Assembly: GCA_003220435.1 (NCBI GenBank)
Contig: QHSL01000046.1
Location: 1-32,948 of the forward strand
Length of the DNA stretch: 32,948 nucleotides
Direction: 5' to 3'
Source: Candidatus Rokuibacteriota bacterium
GTDB lineage: Bacteria; Methylomirabilota; Methylomirabilia; Rokubacteriales; CSP1-6
Under the pieces are notes generated by a model that saw only the letters and a list, made by a program, of their open reading frames with translations, did no database searches and was not told where the DNA came from. The position numbers were made by a program, and so were the translations under genes. Each line of letters begins with the position of its first letter. Position 1 is the first letter of the stretch. Of this stretch, positions 1-7,509 are shown in pieces.

Positions 1-157
1 AGAACGGACGACATTGCTCCTCGACAAACCGGTCGAAGCCCGCGGCATCCAGGATCTCGTTCAGCCGCACGTAGAACGGGTGCCACGGCGACACCGGGAG
101 CTCGGTCGTGGGGATCCACAACGGCGCTGGCTCGCTCGTGCGTTTGCCCATCGCCAT
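1..157 (-). CDS. Transposase N-terminus, IS1182-like family, partial
   Basis: Reading leftward from the ATG at 157 (alternative ATG at 151) gives [16 protein letters not shown], followed by the typical run [19 protein letters not shown] and then [13 protein letters not shown], with no stop before the window edge. As far as I recall, this opening (short basic start, a P-x-S-P-x-H-P-F-Y motif, then G-F-D-x-F-V-E) is typical of IS1182-type DDE transposases. Only about 52 residues are present, so the catalytic DDE residues cannot be seen. The gene points away from the kdp remnant, as expected for an element that landed inside kdpB. Family assignment is from memory of the N-terminal pattern and is moderately sure. 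Confidence 0.65.
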   Translation of the reverse strand, partial: MAMGKRTSEPAPLWIPTTELPVSPWHPFYVRLNEILDAAGFDRFVEEQCRPF

Positions 158-237
158 GGCCCGCAGTGTACGATCTCGCTCGTCAGTGGCGATGTTCTTT
201 CACCGACTTTCACCACGGGCTGCTAACGCATCTCTGC
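1..237 (-). mobile_element. IS1182-like insertion sequence, one end only (cut by window edge)
   Basis: The left 157 bases read on the minus strand as the start of a transposase. The roughly 80 bases to its right, before kdpB homology resumes at about 238, would be the IS leader and terminal repeat. The boundary is placed where the kdpB reading (V-L-G-A-I-Q-L-K-D) becomes recognisable. The other IS end lies outside the window, so neither the terminal inverted repeats nor a target-site duplication can be verified. Confidence 0.6.
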
Positions 238-1063
238 GTCCTCGGGGCGATCCAGCTCAAGGACATCGTCAAGGGCGGCATCCGGGAGCGGTTCGGCGAG
301 CTCCGACGCATGGGGATCCGAACCGTCATGATCACCGGCGACAACCCCCTGACCGCGGCGGCCATCGCCGCCGAGGCCGGGATCGACGACTTCCTCGCCG
401 AGGCGACGCCCGAGGCGAAGCTGAAGCTGATCCGCGACATGCAGGGGCAGGGGCGGCTCGTGGCGATGACGGGCGACGGCACCAACGACGCGCCGGCGCT
501 CGCTCAGGCCGACGTGGCGGTCGCCATGAACTCCCTCTCGGTGGCGACGGGCCTCGCCTATCCGGCGCTCGTGACCGTCATCGCGCAGGCGGTATTCCCG
601 TATCAGGCGAACGGCAGCCTGATCGTCAAGGACGGCAAGGCGGTGGGCTCCGCGCTCATCGGCCAGCCCTTCGACGACCCGAAGTACTTCTGGAGCCGGC
701 CGTCGGCGACGTCGCCGTTCGCCTACAACGCGGGCTCCTCGTCGGGCTCGAACCTGGGACCAACGAATCCGGCGCTTCTCGACGCGGTGAAGGGCCGCGT
801 CGAGGCCCTGCGCGCCGCCGATCCGGGCAACACCGCGCCCGTGCCGGTGGACCTCGTCACGGCCTCGGGCAGCGGCCTCGATCCGCACATCAGCCCGGCG
901 GCGGCGCTCTACCAGGTCGGTCGCGTGGCCAGGGCCCGCAAGCTCAACGAGTCCGCCGTTCGCCAGCTCGTTCAGCAGAATACCGAGGGCCGGCAGCTCG
1001 GGTTCCTCGGCGAGCCCCGGGGTGAACGTGCTCGCATTGAACCTGGCGCTCGACGGCAAGTAG
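238..1063 (+). pseudogene. kdpB'-'kdpC in-frame chimera, frameshifted at 3' end (K+-transporting P-type ATPase remnant)
   Basis: From 238 to about 531 the translation is the phosphorylation-domain end of Kdp[32 protein letters not shown] and the hinge [15 protein letters not shown]. At VAVAMN (526-531) it switches in the same frame to Kdp[53 protein letters not shown] and [11 protein letters not shown]. The DKTGT aspartate, all KdpB transmembrane parts after the hinge and the start of KdpC are missing. An extra G in the run at 1015-1022 shifts the last codons. Restoring the frame gives the expected KdpC ending ([13 protein letters not shown], stop 1061-1063), whereas the uncorrected frame runs on to 1095. 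The 5' side is cut by the IS. It cannot make a working Kdp pump. Confidence 0.85.
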
Positions 1064-1091
1064 TCGGTCGCGAAGGGGGCCGGACGGTTCT

Positions 1092-1448
1092 CTAGCGGGC
1101 GGCTTCTTCCAGCATCGCCTCGACCGGTGTGGGCTCGTCGGCGCGCTCGATACGAGGCGGCTCCGGCCGGCAAGACGAGATCACACGCACGGTGACCTTC
1201 GCGGCGGCGCAGTCGCACCAGTCCTGCTGATCGAGCGCCACGCAGTTGCGCCGCGTCCACGCGGCGATCGCGCCGATTCCAGCGACGACCAGCCCACATC
1301 CCAGCGCGGTCTCGAACGGCCCGGGCGACACGACGCTCTCGACGAGGGCGAGCGCCGCGAGCACGGACGAGACACGCACGTAGAGCCGACCCCACTGCGG
1401 CCGAGGAGTCGATCGCTTGCCGCCGGAGCGCGCTGTCACGGTGCACAT
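1092..1448 (-). CDS. Hypothetical small membrane protein, Cys-containing tail
   Basis: This 118-residue protein was not matched to a named family. Residues 22-65 hold one or two hydrophobic segments ([15 protein letters not shown] and [17 protein letters not shown]), followed by a conserved-looking patch with [13 protein letters not shown], where closely spaced cysteines could bind metal or form disulfides. The acidic/proline-rich end is probably soluble. The start at 1448 has no convincing Shine-Dalgarno sequence, so a start a few codons downstream (GTG) is possible. It lies tail-to-tail with the kdpC remnant and divergent from the KimA gene, so it may belong to the same K+ neighbourhood. 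Coding status rests on the open frame and the sensible membrane topology. Confidence 0.55.
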   Translation of the reverse strand: MCTVTARSGGKRSTPRPQWGRLYVRVSSVLAALALVESVVSPGPFETALGCGLVVAGIGAIAAWTRRNCVALDQQDWCDCAAAKVTVRVISSCRPEPPRIERADEPTPVEAMLEEAAR

Positions 1449-1514
1449 CGAAGCACCCGCTGCAACGTCGCACGTTCAGCCTCAAGCGCGCATCAAGAAC
1501 GAGCACGGTCCCAT

Positions 1515-1535
1515 TAAAATCGCGTAAAAATCGCG
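1515..1535. repeat. Tandem direct repeat, AAAATCGCG twice
   Basis: TAAAATCGCG at 1515-1524 is followed at once by TAAAAATCGCG at 1525-1535. The 10-11 base period places both copies on the same DNA face. It is an AT-rich island in GC-rich sequence, between the divergent starts of the small membrane protein (1448) and the KimA gene (1584). It could be an operator or an UP-type promoter element. No known operator was recognised. Confidence 0.5.
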
Positions 1536-1566
1536 ACGACCACAGTCCCCCCGCGAGGGACCGGCG

Positions 1567-1572
1567 TAGAGT
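1567..1572 (+). promoter_or_regulatory. Candidate -10 element (TAGAGT) for the KimA gene
   Basis: TAGAGT ends 11 bases before the ATG at 1584. No good -35 hexamer is visible 16-18 bases upstream. The same hexamer class recurs before several other genes in the window and has a proper -35 partner before the solute-binding protein gene, which supports reading it as a promoter element. Confidence 0.35.
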
Positions 1573-1583
1573 CGGCTGAGACT

Positions 1584-3386
1584 ATGCGACTCGCCCTCGT
1601 GAAGCGCGCGCTCCTCGGTGCCCCGATGCCGCTCGCCCAGGCCCGGCACGAGCGCCTGAGCAACACGGTCGCCCTCGCGGTGTTCGCGTCCGACCCGTTG
1701 TCGTCGGTAGCGTACGCGACCGAGGAGATCCTGCTGGTCCTCATGCTGGCCGGCAGCGCCGCGCTCAGCTACTCGCTGCCGGTGGCGCTGGGCATCGCCG
1801 CGCTGCTCGCCATCGTCGTCATCTCGTACCGGCAGACGGTCGCGGCCTATCCCCAGGGGGGTGGCGCGTACCTCGTCGCGAAGGACAACATCGGCCGGTA
1901 TCCGGCGCTCACCGCGGCCGCGGCGCTGCTGGTCGACTACGTGCTGACCGTGTCCGTCTCCGTCGTCGCGGGCATCGCGGCGCTGACGTCGGCCGTGCCC
2001 CAGCTGCATCCCTACCGGGTCGTCCTGAGCGTTCTCGCGGTTGTGGGCATCGCGCTCGGCAACCTGCGCGGCGTGAGGGAATCGGGCCGGCTCTTCGCTG
2101 CCCCGACCTATTTCTTCGTGGTCAGCATCTTCGGCACGGTCGGGTTCGGCCTCGTCGGCGCGTTCTTCAACTGGCTGCCCGAAGCGCCCTACGAGCCGCA
2201 TCCGCCGGGCCTCGAAGGGCTCGGCCTCTTCCTGCTTCTACGAAGCTACGCCGCCGGCTGTACCGCGCTGACCGGCGTCGAGGCGGTGTCCAACGGCGTG
2301 CAGGCGCTCAAGCCCCCCGAGGGGCGCAACGCGCAGACCGTCATGACGGCGCTCGGCATCATCTCGATCGTGATGTTCCTGGGGATCACGTATCTCGCGT
2401 ACGACTTCGGGATCGTCGCCGGCGGCGACGAGACCGTCGTGTCGAAGATCGCCCGCCGCGTGTTCGGCACGGCCTCCACGCTCCTCATCCTCGTCCTCGC
2501 CGCCAACACGTCGTACGCCGACTTCCCGCGCCTGTCCTCGATCCTGGCCCGCGACCGCTTCGTGCCGCGGCAGTTCGCCAACCAGGGTGACCGCCTGGTC
2601 TTCTCCAACGGGATCCTGATCCTCAGCGGATTTGCGATCCTCCTGATCGTGGCCTTCCAGGGTGACACGCATTCCCTCCTGCCGCTCTACGCGATCGGCG
2701 TCTTCATCTCGTTCACCCTCTCGCAGGGCGGCATGGTGCGGCGCTGGCTGCGGCTGCGCGAGAAGGGCTGGCGCTGGCGCGTGTGGATCAACGGCATCGG
2801 CGCGGTCGTGACCTTCGTGGTCCTGCTGACGCTGACGATCACCAAGTTCCTCGAGGGTGCGTGGATCGTTGTCGTCGTCATTCCCATCCTCGTGGCGATC
2901 TTCGTCGTCATGCATCGGCACTACGAGGAGGTCGCGCGAGAGCTCTCGCTCGAGGGGCTGGAGGAGCCACCGCGGTTCCAGCACACCGTCCTGGTCCTGA
3001 TCGGCGACGTCCATCGCGGGGTCGTCCGCGCGGTGCAGTACGCGCGGACCCTCGCGCCGACCGCCGCGGTGCGCGCCGTCTACGTCGAGACGGATCCGGG
3101 ACGCACGCCCAGAGTCGAGGAGCGGTGGGGCAAGTGGGGACTGGGCGTCCCGCTGGTCGTGCTGACGTCGCCCTACCGGTCACTGCTCCGCCCGCTGCTC
3201 GACTATCTCGACCACATCCAGTCGCGGGGCGACGACCAGATGGTGACGATCGTGCTCCCGGAGTTCCTGCCGCGTCACTGGTGGCAGCACGTCCTGCACA
3301 ACCAGACGGCGCTGCTGGTCAAGGGCGCGCTGCTCTACCGCAAGAACACCGTCGTCGCCGACGTGCCGTACCTCCTACGGCGCTGA
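1584..3386 (+). CDS. kimA: KimA-type high-affinity potassium importer (APC superfamily)
   Basis: The 600-residue protein matches KimA along its length: SDPLSSVAYATEEIL near residues 36-49, SYRQTVAAYPQGGGAYLV, LTGVEAVSNGVQA, an NTSYADFPRLSSILARD loop, and the ending WWQHVLHNQTALLVKGALLY. About 12 transmembrane helices occupy residues 25-460. The last 140 residues are a soluble UspA-like domain (TVLVLIGDVHRGVVRAVQYA). In the known family this protein imports K+ with protons and is inhibited by cyclic di-AMP. The length is normal (B. subtilis KimA is about 607 aa). The ATG at 1584 has no strong Shine-Dalgarno sequence. A TAGAGT box at 1567-1572 ends 11 bases before it, suggesting a very short leader. 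Its position beside a destroyed kdp operon implies it now carries K+ uptake at this locus. Confidence 0.9.
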   Translation: MRLALVKRALLGAPMPLAQARHERLSNTVALAVFASDPLSSVAYATEEILLVLMLAGSAALSYSLPVALGIAALLAIVVISYRQTVAAYPQGGGAYLVAKDNIGRYPALTAAAALLVDYVLTVSVSVVAGIAALTSAVPQLHPYRVVLSVLAVVGIALGNLRGVRESGRLFAAPTYFFVVSIFGTVGFGLVGAFFNWLPEAPYEPHPPGLEGLGLFLLLRSYAAGCTALTGVEAVSNGVQALKPPEGRNAQTVMTALGIISIVMFLGITYLAYDFGIVAGGDETVVSKIARRVFGTASTLLILVLAANTSYADFPRLSSILARDRFVPRQFANQGDRLVFSNGILILSGFAILLIVAFQGDTHSLLPLYAIGVFISFTLSQGGMVRRWLRLREKGWRWRVWINGIGAVVTFVVLLTLTITKFLEGAWIVVVVIPILVAIFVVMHRHYEEVARELSLEGLEEPPRFQHTVLVLIGDVHRGVVRAVQYARTLAPTAAVRAVYVETDPGRTPRVEERWGKWGLGVPLVVLTSPYRSLLRPLLDYLDHIQSRGDDQMVTIVLPEFLPRHWWQHVLHNQTALLVKGALLYRKNTVVADVPYLLRR

Positions 3387-3422
3387 GGTCTCGACGCGGT
3401 TTCTTGGGTGGCTAGAGGCCCG

Positions 3423-4244
3423 CTACGCTCGCACGCCCTCGACGGCGCGCAGGTACTGGACGTGGGTCTGGGCGCCGTCGCGCAGCCAGGCACGGTAGTC
3501 CGCCTCCGCAGCACGCCGCTCCGCCTCGCTGATCACGCCGTCGGCGACCATCTGGTGGCCGCGCGTGGCGGCGACCGCCGCCCAGATCCCGGCGCGCGTC
3601 TCGAAGTCGGGGTCCGCGCGACGCGTGGTCTCGTGCTGATCGCTCGCGACGATCTCGCTCAGGCCCACCCGCGCGAATATCTCGGGCAGATGGTCGGCGA
3701 TCGCGTTGTCCATGCCCGCCCCCGCACGCCAACGGAGGAACGCCGCGTAGAAGCGGCGCATGCTCTCGGGCGGCGGGGGAGTCCACGCGGTCTTCTCGTG
3801 GTTGTAGTCGAGGACGACGACTCGTCCGCCGGGTCTCGCCGCCTCGGCCATCCGCCGGAGCGCGGCGGCGGGGTCGGCGAGCCACTGGAGCACGCGGGCC
3901 GCGGTGACGATGTCGAACGAGCCGGCCGGCAGGGCAAGGACGTCCGCGACCTCGAACGACAGCGACGGCACACCGCGGTGAGACGCGCGCGCCTTCTCGA
4001 TCATCGACGCGTTGACGTCGACCCCGACGGCCCGGCCGTGTCGGCCGACGGCCTCGGCGATGCCGCGGGTGATCGCGCCGGTGCCGCACCCCACGTCGAG
4101 GACCGCGAGCCCGGGACGCAGCAGGGCGGCGAGGCGCCGGTGATCCGTCGCGAGCGAGCGTGTATCGAGGATCGCGCCGGTTCCCTCGGGCATGTGCGCC
4201 CGGCGCCGGGCCACGTCGTTCGAGGCGTCGCCTTCGGCTACCAT
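3423..4244 (-). CDS. Class I SAM-dependent methyltransferase
   Basis: In this 273-residue protein the SAM-binding motif I is VLDVGCGTGAITRG, about residues 48-61. It is followed by an acidic strand end (VGVDVNASMIEKAR), motif II-like SFEVADVLALPAGSFD and IVTAARVLQWLADP, matching the UbiE/methyltransf_11/25 fold. The substrate cannot be told. The first 20 residues look weakly conserved, and the in-frame ATG at about 4193 (MPEGTGAIL) could be the true start. That start would leave a longer divergent spacer to the DinB-like gene at 4265. It is convergent with the KimA gene, 36 bases away. Confidence 0.85.
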   Translation of the reverse strand: MVAEGDASNDVARRRAHMPEGTGAILDTRSLATDHRRLAALLRPGLAVLDVGCGTGAITRGIAEAVGRHGRAVGVDVNASMIEKARASHRGVPSLSFEVADVLALPAGSFDIVTAARVLQWLADPAAALRRMAEAARPGGRVVVLDYNHEKTAWTPPPPESMRRFYAAFLRWRAGAGMDNAIADHLPEIFARVGLSEIVASDQHETTRRADPDFETRAGIWAAVAATRGHQMVADGVISEAERRAAEADYRAWLRDGAQTHVQYLRAVEGVRA

Positions 4245-4264
4245 GGCCTCGTCGGAGGTGGAGC

Positions 4265-4759
4265 ATGGCCACGATCGAGGAATATGCGCGGCGCCCGCGC
4301 GAGGAGCGAATGGCCCGAATCGAGCGGACGCCCGGGGAGCTGGCTGACGCGGTGAAGGGCGCGAGCGGCGCCGTCCTCGCTCGCCGGCCCGCCCCGAAGA
4401 GCTGGGCGGCGACCGAGGTGATCTGTCACCTGCGCGACAACGAGGAATGGTTTCTGGACCGGATGAAGCTCGTCGTGGCGATGGGGCTGCCGTGCTTCGT
4501 CACCACCAACCCCGACCGCTGGGCCGAGGAGCGGCAGTACCTCACCAACGACGCCGCCCGCGCGCTGGCTGCGTTCGCCCGGCGCCGCGGCGAGACCATC
4601 GACTTCTTGCGGACGCTCGGGCCCGACGACTGGCCGCGCGCCGGGGTCCACGCCGACTCGCGAGGGCGCCGAACGATCGACGAGTTCCTGTCGGTGATGG
4701 CCTGGCACGACGACAACCACCTCGACCAGCTCAGACGCGCGCTGGCCGGCCGCCCGTGA
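4265..4759 (+). CDS. DinB-like four-helix-bundle protein (DinB/YfiT superfamily)
   Basis: This 164-residue protein has SWAATEVICHLRDNEEWFLDR around residues 46-66 and AWHDDNHLDQLRRAL near the end. Three histidines (55, 148, 152) are placed like the metal-binding triad of DinB/YfiT proteins, which include thiol-dependent transferases and stress-induced proteins. The exact reaction is unknown. The start is decided by the GGAGGTG sequence at 4254-4260, just before the ATG at 4265. The open frame reaches further upstream to 4160, but that part is antisense to the neighbouring methyltransferase gene. The end overlaps the convergent C-S lyase gene by 29 bases. Confidence 0.82.
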   Translation: MATIEEYARRPREERMARIERTPGELADAVKGASGAVLARRPAPKSWAATEVICHLRDNEEWFLDRMKLVVAMGLPCFVTTNPDRWAEERQYLTNDAARALAAFARRRGETIDFLRTLGPDDWPRAGVHADSRGRRTIDEFLSVMAWHDDNHLDQLRRALAGRP

Positions 4760-5900
4760 GGGCGCGGGACATCCGGTCGAGGGCCTCCGTGAGGATCGAG
4801 CGCGGACAGCCGAAGTTCAGGCGGACGAATCCGCCCGCGCCGAACAGCGCGCCGTCGCTGAGCGCGACCCGCGCCTTCTCGAGGAAGAACGTGAAGGGAT
4901 CGGGGGCGGCCGGCCCGGCATTGCGGCAGTCGAGCCACGCCAAATACGTCGCCTCGGGCGGCGCCACCGCCACGCCAGGTAGGCGGGTGCGCACGTACTC
5001 TACGACGAAGTCCCGACTAGCTTCGAGGTATCTCAGCAGCTCGTCGAGCCACGGCTGGCCGTCGCGATAGGCGGCGAACGCGGCGGCGTAGCCGAGCACG
5101 TTGACCGTCTGGACCAGGTCCACACGCCCGGCGATGAACTTCTCGCGCAGCGCCGCGTTCGGAATGATCGCGACCGAGCACTTCAGCCCCGCGAGGTTGA
5201 AGGTCTTGCTCGGGGCCATGAGCGTGATCGTCCGCTCGGAGATTTCCGGAGCGAGCGATGCGATCGGCGTGTGTCGTTGACCGTCGAGAGTCAGCTCGCA
5301 GTGAATCTCGTCGGCGACGATCGCGAGGCCGCGGCGCAGGCACACCTCGGCCAGCCGCGTCAGCTCGTCACGCGTGAAGACTCGGCCGACGGGATTGTGC
5401 GGGTTGCAGAGGAGAAAGAACCGCGTCCGATCGCTGATCGCCGCCGCGAAGGCATCGACGTCGGGAGCGTAGCGTCCGTCCGCCCGGCGCGCGAGCGGTG
5501 CCTCCTGGCGGGTGAGACCGATCGAGCTGGCCGCTCTGAGGATGGGCGGGTACACCGGCGTCTGGAGGATGAGCCCGTCGCCCGGCGCGGCTAGGATCCG
5601 ACCGGCCACGTTGAACCCGGGGATGACGCCCGGGATCAACACGATGTTGTCGGGGGAGACGCGCCAGTTGTAGCGTTTGAGCAGTCGGTCGGCGAACAGC
5701 TCGTGGAACTCGGGCTGCTCGAGCGCGAGATAGCCGAACACGCCGTGCTCGACCCGCTCGCGGAGCGCGCGGATCACGGGCTCGGGCGACTGGAAGTCCA
5801 TGTCGGCGATCCAGAGCGGGAGGACGTCGGGGCCGTACTTCTGCCACTTGTCGCTGTCGGTGCCGCGCCGGTCGACCACCCGATCGAAGTCGTAGGCCAT
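4731..5900 (-). CDS. PatB/MalY-type PLP aminotransferase, likely cysteine/cystathionine C-S lyase
   Basis: This 389-residue fold-type I PLP enzyme has the PatB/MalY signature opening (FDRVVDRRGTDSDKWQKYG, then LPLWIADMDFQSP). It also has the substrate/PLP loop LLCNPHNPVGRVF (163-175), the PLP pyridine-binding aspartate in VADEIHCEL (D197) and the Schiff-base lysine in APSKTFNLAGLK (K232). Members usually cleave cystathionine or cysteine conjugates to a thiol, pyruvate and ammonia, and some act as aminotransferases. It is complete and typical in length. It is divergent from the ketopantoate reductase-like gene, with 40 bases between the starts, and overlaps the DinB-like gene tail-to-tail. Confidence 0.92.
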   Translation of the reverse strand: MAYDFDRVVDRRGTDSDKWQKYGPDVLPLWIADMDFQSPEPVIRALRERVEHGVFGYLALEQPEFHELFADRLLKRYNWRVSPDNIVLIPGVIPGFNVAGRILAAPGDGLILQTPVYPPILRAASSIGLTRQEAPLARRADGRYAPDVDAFAAAISDRTRFFLLCNPHNPVGRVFTRDELTRLAEVCLRRGLAIVADEIHCELTLDGQRHTPIASLAPEISERTITLMAPSKTFNLAGLKCSVAIIPNAALREKFIAGRVDLVQTVNVLGYAAAFAAYRDGQPWLDELLRYLEASRDFVVEYVRTRLPGVAVAPPEATYLAWLDCRNAGPAAPDPFTFFLEKARVALSDGALFGAGGFVRLNFGCPRSILTEALDRMSRALTGGRPARV

Positions 5901-5940
5901 GGCGGTTCAAGTTATCATGCACGGGCCAAAGGGGGGACCC

Positions 5941-6978
5941 ATGGGGACACGGATCGGGATCATCGGGGCGGGAGCGATCGGGAGCGTCGTGGGCGGCATG
6001 CTCACCAAGGCCGGGCACGACGTGACGCTGATCGACCAGTGGCCGCAGCACGTGGAGACGATGCGGTCGAAGGGGCTGCGGCTCAGCGGGACGTGCGGTG
6101 ACCACATCGTGTCGGTGAAGGCGCTCCACATCTACGAGGCGCAGTCGATCACGGAGCCCTTCGACCTGGTGTTCATCTCGGTCAAGTCCTACGACACCGA
6201 GTGGGCCGCGGCGCTGGGCCTGCAGTACCTCCGGCAGCCGAACGGCGTGGTGGTCGACTTCCAGAACGGGATCAACGACGAGCGCGTGGCGGCGGTCGTC
6301 GGCCGCGAGCGTACGCTCGGCAGCGTGATCACGATCGGCGCCGGCATGTACGAGCCCGGTCACGCGATGCGCACAGACACCGGCGCGATCGGCTTCAAGA
6401 TCGGCGAGCTCGACGGCAAGGACACCGAGCGCGCCCGCGAGATCGCCAAGATCATGAACGACGTCGCGGTGACGAAGGTGACCACGAACCTCTTCGGCGA
6501 GCGCTGGTCCAAGCTCAGCGTGAACTGCATGGCCAACCCGCTCGCCGGGCTCTCTGGCCTCGGCACCGCCGAGGTGCGCACCCAGTCCGGGCCGCGGCGC
6601 ATCGCGATCTTCGTCGGCGCCGAGGCCATCAAGGTCGGGCGCGCGTGCGGATACGAAGTGGAGCCCATCTACGGGATCGCCGCGCAGCGGTTCGTCGACG
6701 CCTACGAGGGACGCGGGTTCGCCGAGGTCGAGGCCGACGTCGCGGCCGAAGGCGCCCGGCGCGGCGGCGGGCGGCCCTCGCTGCTCCAAGACGTGATGCG
6801 CGGGCGACGCACCGAGATCGAGTACCTGAACGGCTACGTCTGCCAGCAGGGTCGGCGCGTGGGCGTGAAGACACCGATCAACGACGCGGTCGTCGCGGCC
6901 GTGAAGAGCTTCCCGGTGGGTCAGCTCAAGCCCGATCCGAAGAACCTCGACCCGATCCTGCAAGTCCTGCCGTTCTAG
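5941..6978 (+). CDS. 2-dehydropantoate 2-reductase-family NAD(P)-dependent reductase (ApbA/PanE-like)
   Basis: The protein is 345 residues. An N-terminal Rossmann motif (RIGIIGAGAIGSVVGGML) is followed by FISVKSYDT, DFQNGINDE and SVITIGAGMYEPG. The catalytic-region helix ERWSKLSVNCMANPLAGLSG carries the conserved lysine and asparagine, and the C-terminal helical domain includes MRGRRTEIEYLNGYV. The family reduces ketopantoate to pantoate with NADPH for coenzyme A synthesis. This member is longer than PanE and belongs to the wide ketopantoate-reductase superfamily, so another 2-oxoacid is possible. The start at 5941 is set by the purine-rich AAAGGGGGG just upstream. The frame extends to 5899, but those codons sit in the divergent promoter. 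The GNAT gene follows 2 bases after the stop. Confidence 0.88.
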   Translation: MGTRIGIIGAGAIGSVVGGMLTKAGHDVTLIDQWPQHVETMRSKGLRLSGTCGDHIVSVKALHIYEAQSITEPFDLVFISVKSYDTEWAAALGLQYLRQPNGVVVDFQNGINDERVAAVVGRERTLGSVITIGAGMYEPGHAMRTDTGAIGFKIGELDGKDTERAREIAKIMNDVAVTKVTTNLFGERWSKLSVNCMANPLAGLSGLGTAEVRTQSGPRRIAIFVGAEAIKVGRACGYEVEPIYGIAAQRFVDAYEGRGFAEVEADVAAEGARRGGGRPSLLQDVMRGRRTEIEYLNGYVCQQGRRVGVKTPINDAVVAAVKSFPVGQLKPDPKNLDPILQVLPF

Positions 6979-6980
6979 CG

Positions 6981-7499
6981 ATGGCGACGCGGGCGATGAG
7001 GACCGCGCGCCTGGCCGTGCCCGGCGACGCGGCCGCCATCGCCCGCATCTACAACCAGGGCATCGAAGACCGGGTGGCCACGTTCGAGACCGAGCCCCGA
7101 ACGGCCGCCCAGATCGCGGCGCAGCTGACCGACAAGGGCGACCGCTTTCCCACCGTGGTGGTCGAGCGCGACGGGGCCGTCGTGGCGTGGGCGACCGCCG
7201 GGCCCTATCGCAGCCGGCCGGCGTACGCTGGCGTCGCGGAGCATTCGGTCTACGTCGACCGGGCCGCACGCGGCTCGGGGGCCGGGCGCCTCGCCCTCGA
7301 GGCGCTCTTCCGCGAATACGAGGCGCGAGGCTTCTGGAAGCTCGTGTCGCGGATCTTCCCCGAGAACACGCGGAGCCTCGTCCTGCACGAGCGCGCCGGC
7401 TTCCGCGTCGTCGGGACCTACCAGCGCCACGGCAAGCTCGCCAACGAGTGGCGCGACTGCGTGATCGTCGAGAAACTCCTCGGCGACGCCGCGCGCTAG
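6981..7499 (+). CDS. GNAT-family N-acetyltransferase (phosphinothricin acetyltransferase-like)
   Basis: This 172-residue protein has the pattern of the Pat/Bar-like GNAT subfamily. It begins with AAAIARIYNQGIEDRVATFE, continues through WATAGPYRSRPAYAGVAEHS and the acetyl-CoA loop ARGSGAGRLALEAL, and ends with FPENTRSLVLHERAGFRVVG and WRDCVIVEKLL. Such enzymes acetylate a small amine such as phosphinothricin or methionine derivatives. The substrate here is not known. The ATG at 6981 lies 2 bases after the ketopantoate reductase-like gene, so the two are one operon and probably translationally coupled. Confidence 0.88.
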   Translation: MATRAMRTARLAVPGDAAAIARIYNQGIEDRVATFETEPRTAAQIAAQLTDKGDRFPTVVVERDGAVVAWATAGPYRSRPAYAGVAEHSVYVDRAARGSGAGRLALEALFREYEARGFWKLVSRIFPENTRSLVLHERAGFRVVGTYQRHGKLANEWRDCVIVEKLLGDAAR

Positions 7500-7509
7500 G
7501 CAGGCGCGT

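Noticed and set aside
1449-1583. Cyclic-di-AMP (ydaO) riboswitch before the KimA gene
   Set aside because: None of the conserved riboswitch blocks are present, and the candidate -10 lies too close to the start to allow a long leader.
5901-7269. Minus-strand extension upstream of the PatB/MalY gene region
   Set aside because: It is antisense to the ketopantoate reductase-like and GNAT genes, with Arg-rich shadow composition.
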